From contig JAHFRP010000001.1 in NCBI GenBank assembly GCA_023266195.1, positions 1 through 64,000 on the forward strand: DNA of 64,000 nt, in the 5' to 3' direction. Position 1 is the stretch's first letter, and every line of letters begins with the position of its first letter. The notes beneath the pieces were generated by a model. That model made no database searches and was not told the origin of the DNA. It worked only from the letters and a program-made list of their open reading frames with translations. Positions 49,013-61,678 of the stretch are shown here, piece after piece. Position numbers and translations under genes: made by a program. Origin of the DNA: Sulfuricella sp. (GTDB taxonomy: Bacteria; Pseudomonadota; Gammaproteobacteria; Burkholderiales; Sulfuricellaceae).

Positions 49013-49372
49013 ATGGCCCGCATCGCTGGGGTAAATATCCCGAACCATCAACACGCCGTGATCGCGCTGACCGCGATTTATGGTATTGGCCGTACCCGCG
49101 CGCAAAAAATTTGCGCTGCGGCAGGCATCAACACTGCGACCAAGATCAAGGACATCAACGACAGCGACATGGAAAAGTTGCGCGATGAAGTGGCCAAGAT
49201 TACGGTCGAAGGCGACCTGCGCCGCGAAGTTTCCATGAACATCAAGCGTCTCATGGATCTCGGCAGTTATCGCGGCCTGCGCCATCGTCGCGGTTTGCCG
49301 GTTCGCGGCCAGCGCACTCGCACCAACGCTCGTACCCGTAAAGGTCCGCGCAAGGCTATCCGAGCCAAATAA
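49013..49372 (+). CDS. rpsM: 30S ribosomal protein S13
   Basis: S13 contacts the 50S subunit and P-site tRNA. It has 119 residues ([20 protein letters not shown]), and the C-terminal tail [20 protein letters not shown] is typical. First gene of the alpha group here. Confidence 0.97.
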   Translation: MARIAGVNIPNHQHAVIALTAIYGIGRTRAQKICAAAGINTATKIKDINDSDMEKLRDEVAKITVEGDLRREVSMNIKRLMDLGSYRGLRHRRGLPVRGQRTRTNARTRKGPRKAIRAK

Positions 49373-49396
49373 ACGGCTGCATTAGAGGAATAAATC

Positions 49397-49786
49397 ATGG
49401 CTAAGACCAACGTCCGGGTACGCAAGAAAGTTAAGAAGAATGTGGCTGAAGGCATCGCTCACGTTCATGCGTCGTTCAATAACACCATCATCACCATCAC
49501 CGACCGCCAGGGCAACGCCCTGAGCTGGGCGACTTCCGGCGGCGCGGGCTTCCGCGGCTCGCGCAAGAGCACGCCGTTCGCCGCCCAAGTCGCCGCCGAG
49601 GCGGCAGGCAAGGCGGCGCAGGAGTGCGGCGTGAAAAACCTTGAGGTGAGAATCAAGGGCCCTGGGCCTGGCCGTGAGTCTGCGGTGCGCGCACTGAACG
49701 CGGTCGGCTTCAAGATCACGTCGATTGCCGACGTGACTCCCGTACCGCACAACGGCTGCCGCCCGCCGAAGAAGCGCCGCATTTAA
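49397..49786 (+). CDS. rpsK: 30S ribosomal protein S11
   Basis: S11 lies in the 30S platform by the E site. It has 129 residues, with [20 protein letters not shown] and the C-terminal [18 protein letters not shown]. Confidence 0.98.
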   Translation: MAKTNVRVRKKVKKNVAEGIAHVHASFNNTIITITDRQGNALSWATSGGAGFRGSRKSTPFAAQVAAEAAGKAAQECGVKNLEVRIKGPGPGRESAVRALNAVGFKITSIADVTPVPHNGCRPPKKRRI

Positions 49787-49819
49787 CCGCTGCCGACCAT
49801 ATTTAGCAGGAGAGAAACC

Positions 49820-50446
49820 TTGGCTGTCAATCTTGATCCCAAATGCCGTCAGTGCCGCCGCGAAGGCGAGAAGCTGTTTCTGAAGGGCGAAAAATGTTTT
49901 ACCGATAAGTGCGGCGTCGAGCGCCGCAGCTACGCGCCCGGCCAGCATGGCCAGAAACAGGTGCGCTTGTCCGACTATGGCGTGCAGTTGCGCGAGAAGC
50001 AGAAAGTGCGCCGCATTTACGGCATACTGGAGAAACAGTTCCGTGGCTATTATGCCGACGCCGACCGCACCAAGGGCGTCACCGGCGAGAGCTTGCTGCA
50101 ACTGCTTGAGTCCCGCCTGGACAACGTGGTATGCCGCATGGGCTTCGGCGCGTCGCACCGCGAGGCGCGTCAGGTCGTGCGCCACAACAGCATTCTGGTG
50201 AATGGCCGCCGCGTCAACATTCCGTCTTACCAAGTCAAGGCCGGTGACGTGATCGAGGTTACGGAGAAGTCGAAGGCCCAGTTGCGCATCAAGGCTGCGG
50301 TCGCAGCTGCGGAGCAGCGCGGTTTTCCGGAGTGGGTCGAAGTGGACGTGAAGGCTCTGAAAGGCGTGTTCAAAGCCAAGCCGCAACGTGCCGAGTTGCC
50401 CGCCACCATCAACGAACACCTCGTGGTCGAGTTGTACTCGAAGTAA
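49820..50446 (+). CDS. rpsD: 30S ribosomal protein S4 (four-Cys form)
   Basis: S4 is a primary 16S-binding protein, represses the alpha operon in enteric bacteria and affects decoding accuracy. It begins with TTG at 49820, has 208 residues, and carries an N-terminal four-Cys zinc site ([15 protein letters not shown], then KCFTDKC). This is the zinc-binding form, unlike E. coli S4. Confidence 0.96.
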   Translation: MAVNLDPKCRQCRREGEKLFLKGEKCFTDKCGVERRSYAPGQHGQKQVRLSDYGVQLREKQKVRRIYGILEKQFRGYYADADRTKGVTGESLLQLLESRLDNVVCRMGFGASHREARQVVRHNSILVNGRRVNIPSYQVKAGDVIEVTEKSKAQLRIKAAVAAAEQRGFPEWVEVDVKALKGVFKAKPQRAELPATINEHLVVELYSK

Positions 50447-50475
50447 TCTGAATAGAATTTAATAGAGGATCCAGC

Positions 50476-51462
50476 ATGCAAAGCAGTGCTACCGAACTTC
50501 TGAAACCACGTGTCGTAGATGTTGAAACAGTGTCGCCCGTGCGCGCCCGCGTTTCCATGGAGCCGTTCGAACGCGGCTACGGCCACACGCTGGGCAATGC
50601 CCTGCGCCGTATCCTGCTGTCCTCGATGCCCGGCTATGCGATCACCCAGGTCAAGATCGACGGCGTGGTGCACGAATATTCCACCATCGAAGGCGTGCAG
50701 GAAGACGTGGTCGATATTCTGCTCAACCTCAAGGGTATCGCACTGAAATTGCATAACCGGAGCGAAGCCACGCTGCTGCTCTCCAAACAGGGCGAGGGCG
50801 TGGTCACCGCCGGCGATATCGAAACTGGCCACGATGCCGAGATCGTCAACCCGGAACACGTGATTGCCCATATCACCAAGGGCGGCAAGCTCGGCATGGA
50901 AATCAAGATCGAGCAGGGTCGCGGCTACCAGCCGGTCAGCGCGCGCCGCCTCGACGAGGAAGAGCGCAGCATCGGATCGATCGTGCTGGATGCATCTTTC
51001 AGCCCGGTGCGGCGTGTCAGCTACGCCGTCGAGAGCGCCCGCGTCGAGCAGCGCACCGACCTGGACAAGCTGGTGGTGGATATCGAAACCAATGGCGTGG
51101 TCGATCCCGAAGAGGCGATTCGCTATGCCGCCCGCATTCTGGTCGATCAGCTCACGGTGTTCGCCGAGTTGAAGGGCACGCCGGCCGAGGTCGAAGCGCC
51201 GCGCACGCCGCAGGTCGATCCGATCCTGCTGCGTCCGGTGGACGACCTGGAACTGACCGTGCGTTCCGCCAACTGTCTCAAGGCGGAAAATATTTATTAT
51301 ATCGGCGACCTGATTCAGCGCACCGAAAACGAACTGCTGAAGACGCCGAACCTGGGACGCAAGTCGCTGAACGAAATCAAGGACGTACTCGCATCCAAGG
51401 GCCTCACGCTGGGTATGAAGCTGGAAAATTGGCCGCCTGTCGGGCTGGGCGAGCGGGTATAA
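50476..51462 (+). CDS. rpoA: RNA polymerase alpha subunit
   Basis: The alpha dimer starts RNA polymerase assembly; its C-terminal domain binds UP elements and activators. The 328-residue protein has the N-terminal assembly domain ([20 protein letters not shown]), a short linker, and the C-terminal domain ([20 protein letters not shown]) ending in [11 protein letters not shown]. Confidence 0.99.
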   Translation: MQSSATELLKPRVVDVETVSPVRARVSMEPFERGYGHTLGNALRRILLSSMPGYAITQVKIDGVVHEYSTIEGVQEDVVDILLNLKGIALKLHNRSEATLLLSKQGEGVVTAGDIETGHDAEIVNPEHVIAHITKGGKLGMEIKIEQGRGYQPVSARRLDEEERSIGSIVLDASFSPVRRVSYAVESARVEQRTDLDKLVVDIETNGVVDPEEAIRYAARILVDQLTVFAELKGTPAEVEAPRTPQVDPILLRPVDDLELTVRSANCLKAENIYYIGDLIQRTENELLKTPNLGRKSLNEIKDVLASKGLTLGMKLENWPPVGLGERV

Positions 51463-51494
51463 CTTTCGTCAAATACGAAGGCACCACAAGGGTA

Positions 51495-51535
51495 CTCCGA
51501 CTTTCGATGCGCTAAAGCGCATGAAAGATTGTATG
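51495..51535. repeat. Hairpin repeat, copy 2 (ACTCCGACTTTC ... GAAAGATYGTAT)
   Basis: Between rpoA and rplQ lies actccgactttc ... gaaagattgtat enclosing a hairpin with arms atgcgct/agcgcat. The outer sequence matches copy 1 (11048-11091), while the arm bases differ but still pair. Confidence 0.6.
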
Positions 51536-51552
51536 CAAGGGAAGGATAGATC

Positions 51553-51945
51553 ATGCGTCACCGTTTAGGACTTAGAAAACTTAATCGCACCAGCAGCCAC
51601 CGTCTGGCGATGCTGCGCAACATGGCCAACTCCCTGTTGCGCCACGAGGCGATCACCACCACGCTGCCCAAGGCGAAGGAACTGCGCCGCATCGCCGAGC
51701 CGCTGATCACGCTGGGCAAGAAGCCTTCGCTGGCGAACCGCCGGTTGGCGTTCGACCGGCTGCGCGACCGCGACATCGTGGTCAAGCTGTTCGACGAGTT
51801 GGGCCCGCGCTATCAGGCCCGCAACGGCGGCTATCTGCGCATTCTCAAGTGCGGCTTCCGCCAGGGCGACAACGCGCCGATGGCGATCGTCGAACTGATG
51901 GATCGGCCGGAAGCGACCGAGCAGGCGGGCGAAACCAACGCGTAA
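51553..51945 (+). CDS. rplQ: 50S ribosomal protein L17
   Basis: L17 lies near the tunnel exit. The 130-residue protein begins [20 protein letters not shown] and has the family's [20 protein letters not shown]. It is the last gene of the ribosomal supercluster. Confidence 0.98.
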   Translation: MRHRLGLRKLNRTSSHRLAMLRNMANSLLRHEAITTTLPKAKELRRIAEPLITLGKKPSLANRRLAFDRLRDRDIVVKLFDELGPRYQARNGGYLRILKCGFRQGDNAPMAIVELMDRPEATEQAGETNA

Positions 51946-51964
51946 GCGCAGACTTCATTCGCGA

Positions 51965-51989
51965 AAAAGCCGGGCTAGTCCCGGCTTTT
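51965..51989. terminator. Bidirectional terminator after rplQ
   Basis: aaaagccggg-ctagt-cccggctttt is a perfect 10-bp stem with A and T runs on the two sides. It ends rplQ on the plus strand and the small membrane protein gene on the minus strand. Confidence 0.85.
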
Positions 51990-51994
51990 GCTTT

Positions 51995-52408
51995 TCATGA
52001 GAACCAGCGCAGGAAAGCGGCGGCACCGAGCGCCGTCGCACCCAGGCTGAAGGTACTCCGCCACGTCCGGCTTCGTTCGTCCTCGTTCCAACTCGCTCCT
52101 TTGCGCAGATAGGCTGCCGTCAGCAGGAAGCCCGCGATGGCGCATCCAATCTTGATCAGCAAGGCGGCGATGGCGATGCCGTGAATGTCCGGGAACTGGC
52201 CGTAGAACAAATAGCTTGCCGCGCCGAACGTGCCTCCCGAAACGCCCTGCACCGTCCAGCCGAACAGCACCAACCAGGCCAGCTTGCGTTGGATTTCTGC
52301 AGGTTGCCGTGCCGGCCACAACGCAAACAGCGCGCCGCCGACGACGGCGGCAGCGCCGAAATTGTGGGCGACTTGGACCAGCGCATAGATCAGGTTCTGC
52401 CAGTCCAT
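51995..52408 (-). CDS. Four-helix membrane protein, unknown
   Basis: A 137-residue inner-membrane protein with about four hydrophobic helices (near residues 15-32, 42-60, 75-100 and 118-135). It resembles CopD-like or DUF2269-type small membrane proteins in general layout (VAHNFGAAAVVGGALFALWP), including an early conserved His. I do not assign a function. It converges on rplQ at the shared terminator. Confidence 0.7.
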   Translation of the reverse strand: MDWQNLIYALVQVAHNFGAAAVVGGALFALWPARQPAEIQRKLAWLVLFGWTVQGVSGGTFGAASYLFYGQFPDIHGIAIAALLIKIGCAIAGFLLTAAYLRKGASWNEDERSRTWRSTFSLGATALGAAAFLRWFS

Positions 52409-52430
52409 TTATCCTTAAAACCTCAGTTCA

Positions 52431-52551
52431 AGCCACAGAGATCACAGAGATGACGCGGGTTTTTGGACATTTACGTATTCACCAAATTGGTGAGAACAGT
52501 TAGCCCGCAACCCATTGTCTTTCCGCCGTGAACTCTGTGTTCTCTGTGGCT
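52431..52551. repeat. Inverted repeat AGCCACAGAGA-N-CACAGAG
   Basis: agccacagagatcacagag (52431-52449) and ctctgtgttctctgtggct (52533-52551) pair with one mismatch around an 83-base loop. This wording resembles a dispersed repeat of many bacterial genomes. It lies in the 192-bp gap between two minus-strand genes; no other feature was seen there. Confidence 0.65.
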
Positions 52552-52600
52552 AAATGATTTTTCTGGGTTTATTTAGCTCTTTCCGGGAACCGGGGCGAAA

Positions 52601-52939
52601 TTACTGCACCGTCACCTTGATGCATTTGTCGACGCCGACCGGCGTATGCGCCTTGTTGACCACCTTGATGCAGATATCGTGGTCGCCGGGAGGCAGCGTT
52701 TCCAGCGTCACCGCACCCTTCAGCTTGCGCAGGATCGCGGTTTCCGTTCCGTCCACGTAGAGGTGGGTATGGTCGCCTTTCTGGCCGGGGTGCACTTCGT
52801 ATGCCAGCTTGTTCTGCGCCATGGCGTCCAGCCTGGCGCCGTCCGCCGGAGAAATGATCTTCACCGACGTTTCCCCGGCAAAGGCGGTGGGGGCGAGCAG
52901 GAGAAAGGCCAGGAGCAGGATCCGGCGCGGCATGGACAT
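52601..52939 (-). CDS. Exported protein of DUF4399/Ig-like type
   Basis: A 112-residue protein with a clear signal peptide (RRILLLAFLLLAPTAFAGE) and a single small beta-sandwich-like domain. The opening VKIISPADGARLD and central GDHTHLYVDGTE resemble DUF4399-type periplasmic domains. A Cys pair near the end (ICIKV, KCIKV) could form a disulfide. Function is unknown. Confidence 0.7.
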   Translation of the reverse strand: MSMPRRILLLAFLLLAPTAFAGETSVKIISPADGARLDAMAQNKLAYEVHPGQKGDHTHLYVDGTETAILRKLKGAVTLETLPPGDHDICIKVVNKAHTPVGVDKCIKVTVQ

Positions 52940-53017
52940 GACGGCTTCCTTTCAGGGTTATTCTGCGTGGCGACTCTTCATGTATAGCACATGAGCGTCA
53001 TGGCCGGCCCTTTCCGG

Positions 53018-55834
<2,817 letters not shown>

Positions 55835-55899
55835 TTAATACTCAACAATAAAACGCAACCTGCTAATATACGCAATTTCGCGCGTCAAACTCAAATAAT

Positions 55900-57282
55900 A
55901 TGCATGTATCCGACAAGATGACCCCCACCGAAGTTCGCGCCAGCGCCGGGCTGGCCGGGATTTTCGGCCTCAGAATGCTGGGCATGTTCATGATCCTGCC
56001 GGTGTTCGCCATTTACGCCCACACCCTGCCCGGCGGCGACAACCAGACCCTGGTCGGCCTTGCGCTGGGCGCTTACGGTCTCACCCAGGCCCTGCTGCAA
56101 CTGCCGTTCGGCATGGCCTCCGACCGCTGGGGACGGAAGCGGGTGATCTATTTCGGCCTGCTGCTGTTCGTGATCGGCAGCTTCGTCGCCGCGACGGCCG
56201 GCGATATCTACATGGTGATCGTGGGCCGCTCGATTCAGGGGGCGGGCGCAATTTCCGCCGCGGTGACCGCGCTGCTTGCCGACCTGACCCGCGAAGAGCA
56301 TCGTACCAAGGCGATGGCGATGATCGGCTCCACCATCGGCTTGGCGTTTGCCGCGTCGATGGTGCTCGGCCCGGCGCTGTACCAGGTGATCGGCGTGCCC
56401 GGCATCTTCGCGCTTACCGGCGTGCTGGCGACGGCGGCGCTGGGTGTGGTCTACCTGGTCATCCCCGATCCCAAGGCCAGTCATTTTCACTCCGACGCGG
56501 AGATGGCCCCGGCCAGGCTATCCGACGTGCTGCACCATGGCCAGCTGCTGCGCCTGAATTTCGGGATTTTCGCCCTGCATGCCGCGCAGATGGCCATGTT
56601 CGTGGTGATCCCCTTCGCCCTCAGAGAGACCGGCGGGATGGCGGAAGCGCAGCACTGGAAAATCTACCTGCCGGTGATGCTGGCGGCGTTCACGCTGATG
56701 GTGCCGGCCATCATCTACGGCGAAAAGAAGGCCAAGCTCAAGCCGGTTTTTATCGCCGCCGTGGCTATCCTGCTGTCGTCGCAACTGCTGCTGACGATGC
56801 TGATCGACAATTTCTGGGGCATCGTCGCCACGCTCCTGCTGTTCTTCATCGCCTTCAACATCCTCGAAGCGAGCCTGCCTTCTCTGATCTCCAAGATCGC
56901 CCCGGCAAGGGCGAAAGGGACGGCGATGGGCGTGTATAATACTTCCCAGTCGCTCGGCCTGTTCACCGGCGGCGTGGCGGGTGGGTTGCTGTCCCATTAC
57001 GCCGGCCAGTGGGCCGTGTTCGCGTTCGGCGCTACCTTGAGTGCGTTGTGGCTGGTATTGGCCGCGAGCATGAAGACGCCGCCCGCCGTGCGCACCAGGA
57101 TGTACCATATCGAGCGGCCCATCACCGCCGAGGCGGCGCGCGTGCTGGCGCAACGGCTGATCGGCCTGTCCGGCGTGGTCGAGGCGGCGGTCGATGCCGC
57201 GGAGGGCGCCGCCTACCTCAAGGTGGAAATGGCGGGGTGCGACGAACAAGGTGTTGAGCAATTAATCGAGGGAGGAGCGTGA
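55900..57282 (+). CDS. MFS transporter with C-terminal YAM-like domain
   Basis: A 460-residue major facilitator with about 12 membrane helices. The loop motif between helices 2 and 3 is [16 protein letters not shown] (motif A). After the last helix (to about residue 392) a soluble domain of about 65 residues follows, [20 protein letters not shown] onward, with the alternating beta-alpha pattern of the ferredoxin-like YAM domain in E. coli YajR. Substrate is unknown. The uvrA-MFS-ssb order is common in betaproteobacteria. ssb starts 1 bp after its stop. Confidence 0.9.
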   Translation: MHVSDKMTPTEVRASAGLAGIFGLRMLGMFMILPVFAIYAHTLPGGDNQTLVGLALGAYGLTQALLQLPFGMASDRWGRKRVIYFGLLLFVIGSFVAATAGDIYMVIVGRSIQGAGAISAAVTALLADLTREEHRTKAMAMIGSTIGLAFAASMVLGPALYQVIGVPGIFALTGVLATAALGVVYLVIPDPKASHFHSDAEMAPARLSDVLHHGQLLRLNFGIFALHAAQMAMFVVIPFALRETGGMAEAQHWKIYLPVMLAAFTLMVPAIIYGEKKAKLKPVFIAAVAILLSSQLLLTMLIDNFWGIVATLLLFFIAFNILEASLPSLISKIAPARAKGTAMGVYNTSQSLGLFTGGVAGGLLSHYAGQWAVFAFGATLSALWLVLAASMKTPPAVRTRMYHIERPITAEAARVLAQRLIGLSGVVEAAVDAAEGAAYLKVEMAGCDEQGVEQLIEGGA

Positions 57283-57283
57283 A

Positions 57284-57730
57284 ATGGCATCAGTGAATAA
57301 AGTGATACTCGTCGGGCGGCTGGGCAAAGATCCGGAAACCCGCTACATGCCCAATGGCGACGCGGTGACCAATGTAACGCTGGCAACCAGCGAGACCTGG
57401 AAAGACAAAAACGGCGAAAAACAGGAAAAGACCGAGTGGCATCGGGTGACATTTTATCGCAAGCTGGCCGAAATCGTCGGCGAATTCCTGAAGAAGGGCA
57501 GCATGGTGTACGTCGAAGGCCGCCTGGAAACTCGCAAATGGACGGACAAGGCGGGTGTGGAAAAATACACCACCGAGATCATCGCCAACGAAATGCAAAT
57601 GCTGAGCAGTCGCAACGGCGGCGGCAACAGCTTCGAAGTGGTGGACAAGCCCGTGTCCAGTGGTGGCGGTTCGAAGCCGGCCAAGAGTGGCGGCGATTTC
57701 GACAATTTCGAGGACGATATTCCGTTCTAA
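57284..57730 (+). CDS. ssb: Single-stranded DNA-binding protein
   Basis: SSB coats single-stranded DNA in replication, repair and recombination. The 148-residue protein has the OB fold ([40 protein letters not shown]) and a Gly/Ser-rich linker. The acidic tip [11 protein letters not shown] recruits partner proteins. It ends at a strong terminator. Confidence 0.98.
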   Translation: MASVNKVILVGRLGKDPETRYMPNGDAVTNVTLATSETWKDKNGEKQEKTEWHRVTFYRKLAEIVGEFLKKGSMVYVEGRLETRKWTDKAGVEKYTTEIIANEMQMLSSRNGGGNSFEVVDKPVSSGGGSKPAKSGGDFDNFEDDIPF

Positions 57731-57756
57731 AGTACACCTGCTGCTAAGCAGTAAAC

Positions 57757-57790
57757 AAAACCCGGCAGGTTAATGACTTGCCGGGTTTTT
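57757..57790 (+). terminator. Terminator of ssb
   Basis: aaaacccggcaggt and acttgccgggtttt pair over 14 bp with one G-U pair, followed by a T-run. As cheD converges from the right, it may act in both directions. Confidence 0.85.
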
Positions 57791-57824
57791 TATGGGCACT
57801 TTCCAGTCGTGCCGGGCGTCCGCT

Positions 57825-58472
57825 TCAGAACAACTCGATATCACCCGAGACCGGTTTGGCCTTGAGCATGTCGATGTAACTGATTTCCTGGCTGGCGATG
57901 GTGTTGTTGTGCAGGGAGCGCAAGCGTTTGACCCGTGCCCGGCCACTTGCCGGAAAATACACCACCATGCGCGGATAGATGCTGCCCACGTCTTCCGAGA
58001 CCACCTGCAGGTTTTCCACTCTGAGATAGTCGCGCACAAAGGCGATGTTGCGCTGGCCGACATCGCTCATATTTTCCAAGATGCGGCCGCCGCCGAAAAT
58101 CTTCACCTCCAGGTTTTGTCGTTTGCCGCCGTTGCGCATGATTTCGTTGATGAGGTGCTCCATGGCGTAGTTGCCGTAGCGGGTGGCGGAGCTCTGGCTG
58201 GCGGCTTTCCAGGCATCGGCTTCGGAAGCGGAGGTGGCGGGCAGCATGAAATGGTTCATGCCGCCGATGCCCTGCACGGTGTCGCGGATACAGGCCGATA
58301 TGCAGGAGCCGAGCGTGGTGTAAACCCCTTCGTCGCTTCGGGTGACATAATATTCCCCCGGCAGGATGCGGGCGGCGTACGCCTGGTAGTTGTTGTTCCA
58401 TGACCGCCTGACATGCTCGAAGCCAGGCAGGGTGGGCGGGGGCGGCGGCGGTTTGATGGGTGCTGTAATCAT
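57825..58472 (-). CDS. cheD: Chemoreceptor glutamine deamidase CheD
   Basis: CheD deamidates Gln residues on chemoreceptors and in some species binds phospho-CheY. The 215-residue protein has a Pro-rich start (PPPPPPTLPGFE), the catalytic TTLGSCISACIRD (nucleophile Cys57, with Thr and a second Cys) and GGMNHFMLP with the catalytic His74. The C-terminal tail SGDIELF is nearly identical to that of the chemoreceptor at 59614-60885 (SGDVELF). The gene lies 21 bp downstream of the HDOD gene on the same strand. Confidence 0.94.
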   Translation of the reverse strand: MITAPIKPPPPPPTLPGFEHVRRSWNNNYQAYAARILPGEYYVTRSDEGVYTTLGSCISACIRDTVQGIGGMNHFMLPATSASEADAWKAASQSSATRYGNYAMEHLINEIMRNGGKRQNLEVKIFGGGRILENMSDVGQRNIAFVRDYLRVENLQVVSEDVGSIYPRMVVYFPASGRARVKRLRSLHNNTIASQEISYIDMLKAKPVSGDIELF

Positions 58473-58493
58473 GGATGAGCCCGCTGCGGCGGC

Positions 58494-59357
58494 CTATAGG
58501 GCATCGAGAAACAGTTTTTCGGCCTCGCCGAATTCAGCCTGCGCCCCGCGTGCCACTTCCGTCACCACTTCCTCGTCGAGGCCGGTGATAGTCCAGGCGA
58601 GCGGATCGATCGGCGGTACATCGGTGAGGTCGAGCGTGTCTAGTTCGGCCATCAGCGCGACGATGTTGGCGATATGGACCAGCGCGGTTTCCCTCGGGTA
58701 GTGCCGGGTATTCGCAATGTCGTGATGATGGGCGATGCATTCTTCCAGCAGAACAGGGAGCTTCCATAGTCGCGCCAGTTCGCCGCCGACGGCGCTGTGG
58801 TCGAAGCCGATGACCCGGCGCTCGGCCTGGTAAATGGGCAATTCATCCTGGCTGTCGAGCACCATCAGCAGCGCGTCATGGGCCTGTTGCGGCAAGCGGT
58901 TGAAAATCACCAGTTCACCGATATCGTGCAGTAACCCGGCGGTGAACAGGGCATCCGGGTCGCAGCGGCGCGCCGTTTTCGCCAGATGGCGCGACGCCAG
59001 GGCGCAAAGCAGGCTGTGCCGCCAGAAATTCCGCATCGATACCAGATCGTTGGGTAAGCCGGCGAAACTGCTGGCCGCCGACATGGACAGCGCCAAGTTG
59101 CGGATTTGGGAGAATCCGATCATCGCCACCGCTTTCGGGACGGTGTCTACCGTGGACGAGCGGCCATAAAGCGCGCTATTTGCCACGCGCAGCAGACGCA
59201 CGGTAAAGGACGGATCCTGGCTGATGACTTTTGCGATGTCTTCGATGCGGCTCTGCGGGTCTTCGACTAGCTGATTGATGCGCAGATAGACGTCCGGCAG
59301 CGTCACCAGCCCGCCTATGTCTTTAACCAATTCGCCGGCGTCGTTTGCGATGTTCAT
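58494..59357 (-). CDS. HDOD-domain signalling protein
   Basis: A 287-residue protein with an HDOD domain, a degenerate relative of HD phosphohydrolases. The N-terminal part is LVTLPDVYLRINQLVEDPQS, the central GLLHDIGELVIFNRL retains an HD pair, and a His-rich EECIAHHHDIANT follows. HDOD proteins usually act in signalling rather than catalysis and are frequent near chemotaxis and c-di-GMP genes. The start at 59357 is a choice: the frame stays open to 59507 with further ATGs, and no strong Shine-Dalgarno decides. Confidence 0.88.
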   Translation of the reverse strand: MNIANDAGELVKDIGGLVTLPDVYLRINQLVEDPQSRIEDIAKVISQDPSFTVRLLRVANSALYGRSSTVDTVPKAVAMIGFSQIRNLALSMSAASSFAGLPNDLVSMRNFWRHSLLCALASRHLAKTARRCDPDALFTAGLLHDIGELVIFNRLPQQAHDALLMVLDSQDELPIYQAERRVIGFDHSAVGGELARLWKLPVLLEECIAHHHDIANTRHYPRETALVHIANIVALMAELDTLDLTDVPPIDPLAWTITGLDEEVVTEVARGAQAEFGEAEKLFLDAL

Positions 59358-59613
59358 CTTTTTCGAGAAAAGGGGTGGAGACGATCGGAACTCGATTCTA
59401 GCGTATTCTGCCATGGCGGGTTTAATCAAGTTTTTGGTGGTTTTATCCTTGTTTCCGGCACCGCTCTTCGCCGAAAATATAGATATGGCGTAAACCTTAA
59501 AAGGCATTTAGAATCCTTCTAGGGGGAAAACCCTATGGCGCGAGTAGGAAAAACCACTGCGTTTCCAGGAAATTCAGAAACCCGCAATTCAGCACGGAAG
59601 AGCGTTCAATCAC

Positions 59614-60885
59614 ATGGCCAACATCATCGCAGCCAAATCCACGCGCTATTTTATTGTGGGCATGACCATCGGAATGCTGATCGGCGCCGCCGCTTTGGCG
59701 GGGGAGGTGGCGCTGGAGGGCCCCGACAAGCTCGCTGCGCTTGCCGGAACCGTCAGCCGCCCCCTGTTCTGGCTGACCGGCATCGTTTATTACGGCTGGA
59801 TGACGGTATACCTGCTTACGTTGCGCCGCCTCGAAAAGAACGTATTGGAAGATGGATGGAGAGCGGCGGACAGGGAAATCCGCGAGCTGAGCCGGTTGAC
59901 GCATGCGCTTTTCGGACAGATCTCGACCGAGTTCAACGCGCAGCTTGCCGTCACCAATGATGAAATCGGGCAAATCCAGGCACTTCTGCATGACGCCATC
60001 GAAAAGCTGCTGACCAGCTTTACCGGCATGGAAACCAGCTCGCGCAGGCAGCAGGAGATGGCATTGCGCATTACGGCGGGCCATGACGGCACGTCGGGCG
60101 CGTCCGGGTTCGAGGAGTTTGTGCGCGAAACGTCCAATACTCTGAGCGTGTTCGTCGACAGCACCGTTGAAACCAGCAAGGCCGGCATGGAACTGGTCGG
60201 CATGATAGACAATATCAACGACGAAGTGGACAGGATCGTCGGCGTGCTGGGGGAAATTGAATCCATCTCCAAACAGACCAATCTCCTTGCCCTTAATGCC
60301 GCCATCGAAGCGGCGCGCGCCGGGGAGGCCGGCCGGGGTTTTGCGGTCGTCGCCGATGAGGTGCGCAACCTGTCGAACCGCTCGAACCAGTTCAGCAGCG
60401 AAATCCGAAGCCACATGGACTCGGTTTATCGTTCGGTGCGGGAGGCGGAACAGGCCATTAACCAGATGGCTTCGCGCGACATGAACTTCGCCCTGCAATC
60501 CAAGAACAAGGTGCAGGACACCATGCACGAAATCCGTCATCTCAACCAGGAAATGGAAGAGACTATCGGTCAACTGTCGGGCATCGCCGGCGAGGTGAAG
60601 GAAAATGTCCAGCTTGCGGTCCGGTCACTGCAATTCCAGGATATGTCGACGCAGCTCCTGAACCACATCAATGGCCGAATCGGCAATATGAGCGCCATGA
60701 TTCGGGGCGTTGCGGAAATCCCGATGAACGATGAGGCATGTGGCGCCGAAACGCGCGACGACTGCCTGCGCCGGCTGCAACTCTTCCATCAGGCAATCGA
60801 GCGGGCCGCTTTCATAATTCGACAATCCGCGCATAATCCGGTTGCGCAGGCGCAGATGGAATCGGGAGATGTCGAGTTGTTCTAG
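59614..60885 (+). CDS. Methyl-accepting chemotaxis protein without a sensor domain
   Basis: A 423-residue chemoreceptor-like protein. Two membrane helices (about residues 12-30 and 50-70) are separated by only some 18 residues, so there is no periplasmic ligand domain. The signalling tip ([34 protein letters not shown], about residues 221-254) is complete and should bind CheA and CheW. A further helical region continues for about 150 residues and ends in SGDVELF, the tail also found on CheD. It may sense membrane state or an internal signal. Confidence 0.93.
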   Translation: MANIIAAKSTRYFIVGMTIGMLIGAAALAGEVALEGPDKLAALAGTVSRPLFWLTGIVYYGWMTVYLLTLRRLEKNVLEDGWRAADREIRELSRLTHALFGQISTEFNAQLAVTNDEIGQIQALLHDAIEKLLTSFTGMETSSRRQQEMALRITAGHDGTSGASGFEEFVRETSNTLSVFVDSTVETSKAGMELVGMIDNINDEVDRIVGVLGEIESISKQTNLLALNAAIEAARAGEAGRGFAVVADEVRNLSNRSNQFSSEIRSHMDSVYRSVREAEQAINQMASRDMNFALQSKNKVQDTMHEIRHLNQEMEETIGQLSGIAGEVKENVQLAVRSLQFQDMSTQLLNHINGRIGNMSAMIRGVAEIPMNDEACGAETRDDCLRRLQLFHQAIERAAFIIRQSAHNPVAQAQMESGDVELF

Positions 60886-60902
60886 GGAGACGCTGAATTA
60901 AT

Positions 60903-60970
60903 CGTCGCCCCGGCGAAGGCCGGGGTCCAGTTCGCGGGCTTTCCTGGATTCCGGCATGCGCCGGAATGAT
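60903..60970. repeat. Dispersed repeat (cggcgaaggccgg ... ccggcatgcgccgg)
   Basis: Two small palindromes, ccccggcgaaggccgggg and ttccggcatgcgccggaa, flank a 24-base centre. The wording matches a dispersed repeat I recall as common in beta- and gammaproteobacteria. Confidence 0.55.
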
Positions 60971-61026
60971 GGATCCGGAATTAATCAGCGTTTTCCTGGA
61001 AATCGGTCAAATTGAAACAATGGAAT

Positions 61027-61048
61027 CCCCCTTTTTTATTAAAGGGGG
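61027..61048. repeat. CCCCCTTT hairpin
   Basis: ccccctttttttattaaaggggg has 8-bp arms (cccccttt/aaaggggg) and a T-run in the loop. It could end the chemoreceptor transcript but is also a common dispersed repeat form. Confidence 0.5.
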
Positions 61049-61093
61049 TGGCCAGCCCGCCCGCATCCATGGGATTCCCGGTGGCAGGCTCCC

Positions 61094-61257
61094 AGGAGCC
61101 TGTCGGACTTAAAGGAAATCGGCTGTAAATCCGCCTGGCCGGTCCATATTTCGCCGCTTTTTTGGTCAATAGAACGACTATTGGCCGGCAAAACCGGCAA
61201 AATATGTCCTCGACCAGCCGAATTTTCGCTTCGATTCTTCAAGTCCGACAGGCTCCT
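61094..61257. mobile_element. MITE-like element with perfect 17-bp terminal inverted repeats
   Basis: aggagcctgtcggactt (61094-61110) recurs exactly inverted at 61241-61257. The 164-bp element has no coding capacity. Terminal repeats of this type occur on IS elements, so this looks like a non-autonomous derivative. I see no clear target-site duplication. Confidence 0.65.
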
Positions 61258-61312
61258 AGGGGATTTTTATTGAAGGCGTGGTTGTGTAGATCGTATTAGA
61301 GGGTGACGAATA

Positions 61313-61678
61313 ATGGCTAAGACAATACTTACGGTAGATGACTCCGCTTCCATCAGGCAGATGGTCGCTTTTACGCTCAAGGGCGCCGGTTATGACGTGG
61401 TGGATGCCGCGGACGGCTTGGCCGGCCTGAACAAGGCCAAGGCCAGTTCTTTCAACCTGATTCTGACCGATCAGAACATGCCGAACATGGACGGACTCAC
61501 CCTGATCAAGTCACTGCGCGCCATGCCCGCCTATAAAACCGTGCCTATTCTCATGCTCACCACCGAATCGGGCGACGCGATGAAGGCGCAGGGACGTGCT
61601 GCCGGGGCCACCGGCTGGTTGGTCAAGCCTTTTGATCCGCAAAAACTGCTGGAAGTGGTGAAAAAAGTGATCGGCTGA
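61313..61678 (+). CDS. cheY: Chemotaxis response regulator CheY
   Basis: A 121-residue stand-alone receiver domain. The acidic pair Asp9-Asp10 (TVDDSASIRQ), the phospho-acceptor Asp53 (LTDQNMPNMDG), the Thr of MLTTESG and the Lys of WLVKPFDP are all present. Phospho-CheY would bind the flagellar switch. It is followed by cheA after 144 bp. The gap before it (60886-61312) holds three repeat elements and no gene. Confidence 0.95.
   Translation: MAKTILTVDDSASIRQMVAFTLKGAGYDVVDAADGLAGLNKAKASSFNLILTDQNMPNMDGLTLIKSLRAMPAYKTVPILMLTTESGDAMKAQGRAAGATGWLVKPFDPQKLLEVVKKVIG

Noticed and set aside
50476-51552. The 90-bp rpoA-rplQ gap as an operon boundary.
   Set aside because: It contains only the hairpin repeat; there is no T-run or clear promoter, so co-transcription is more likely.
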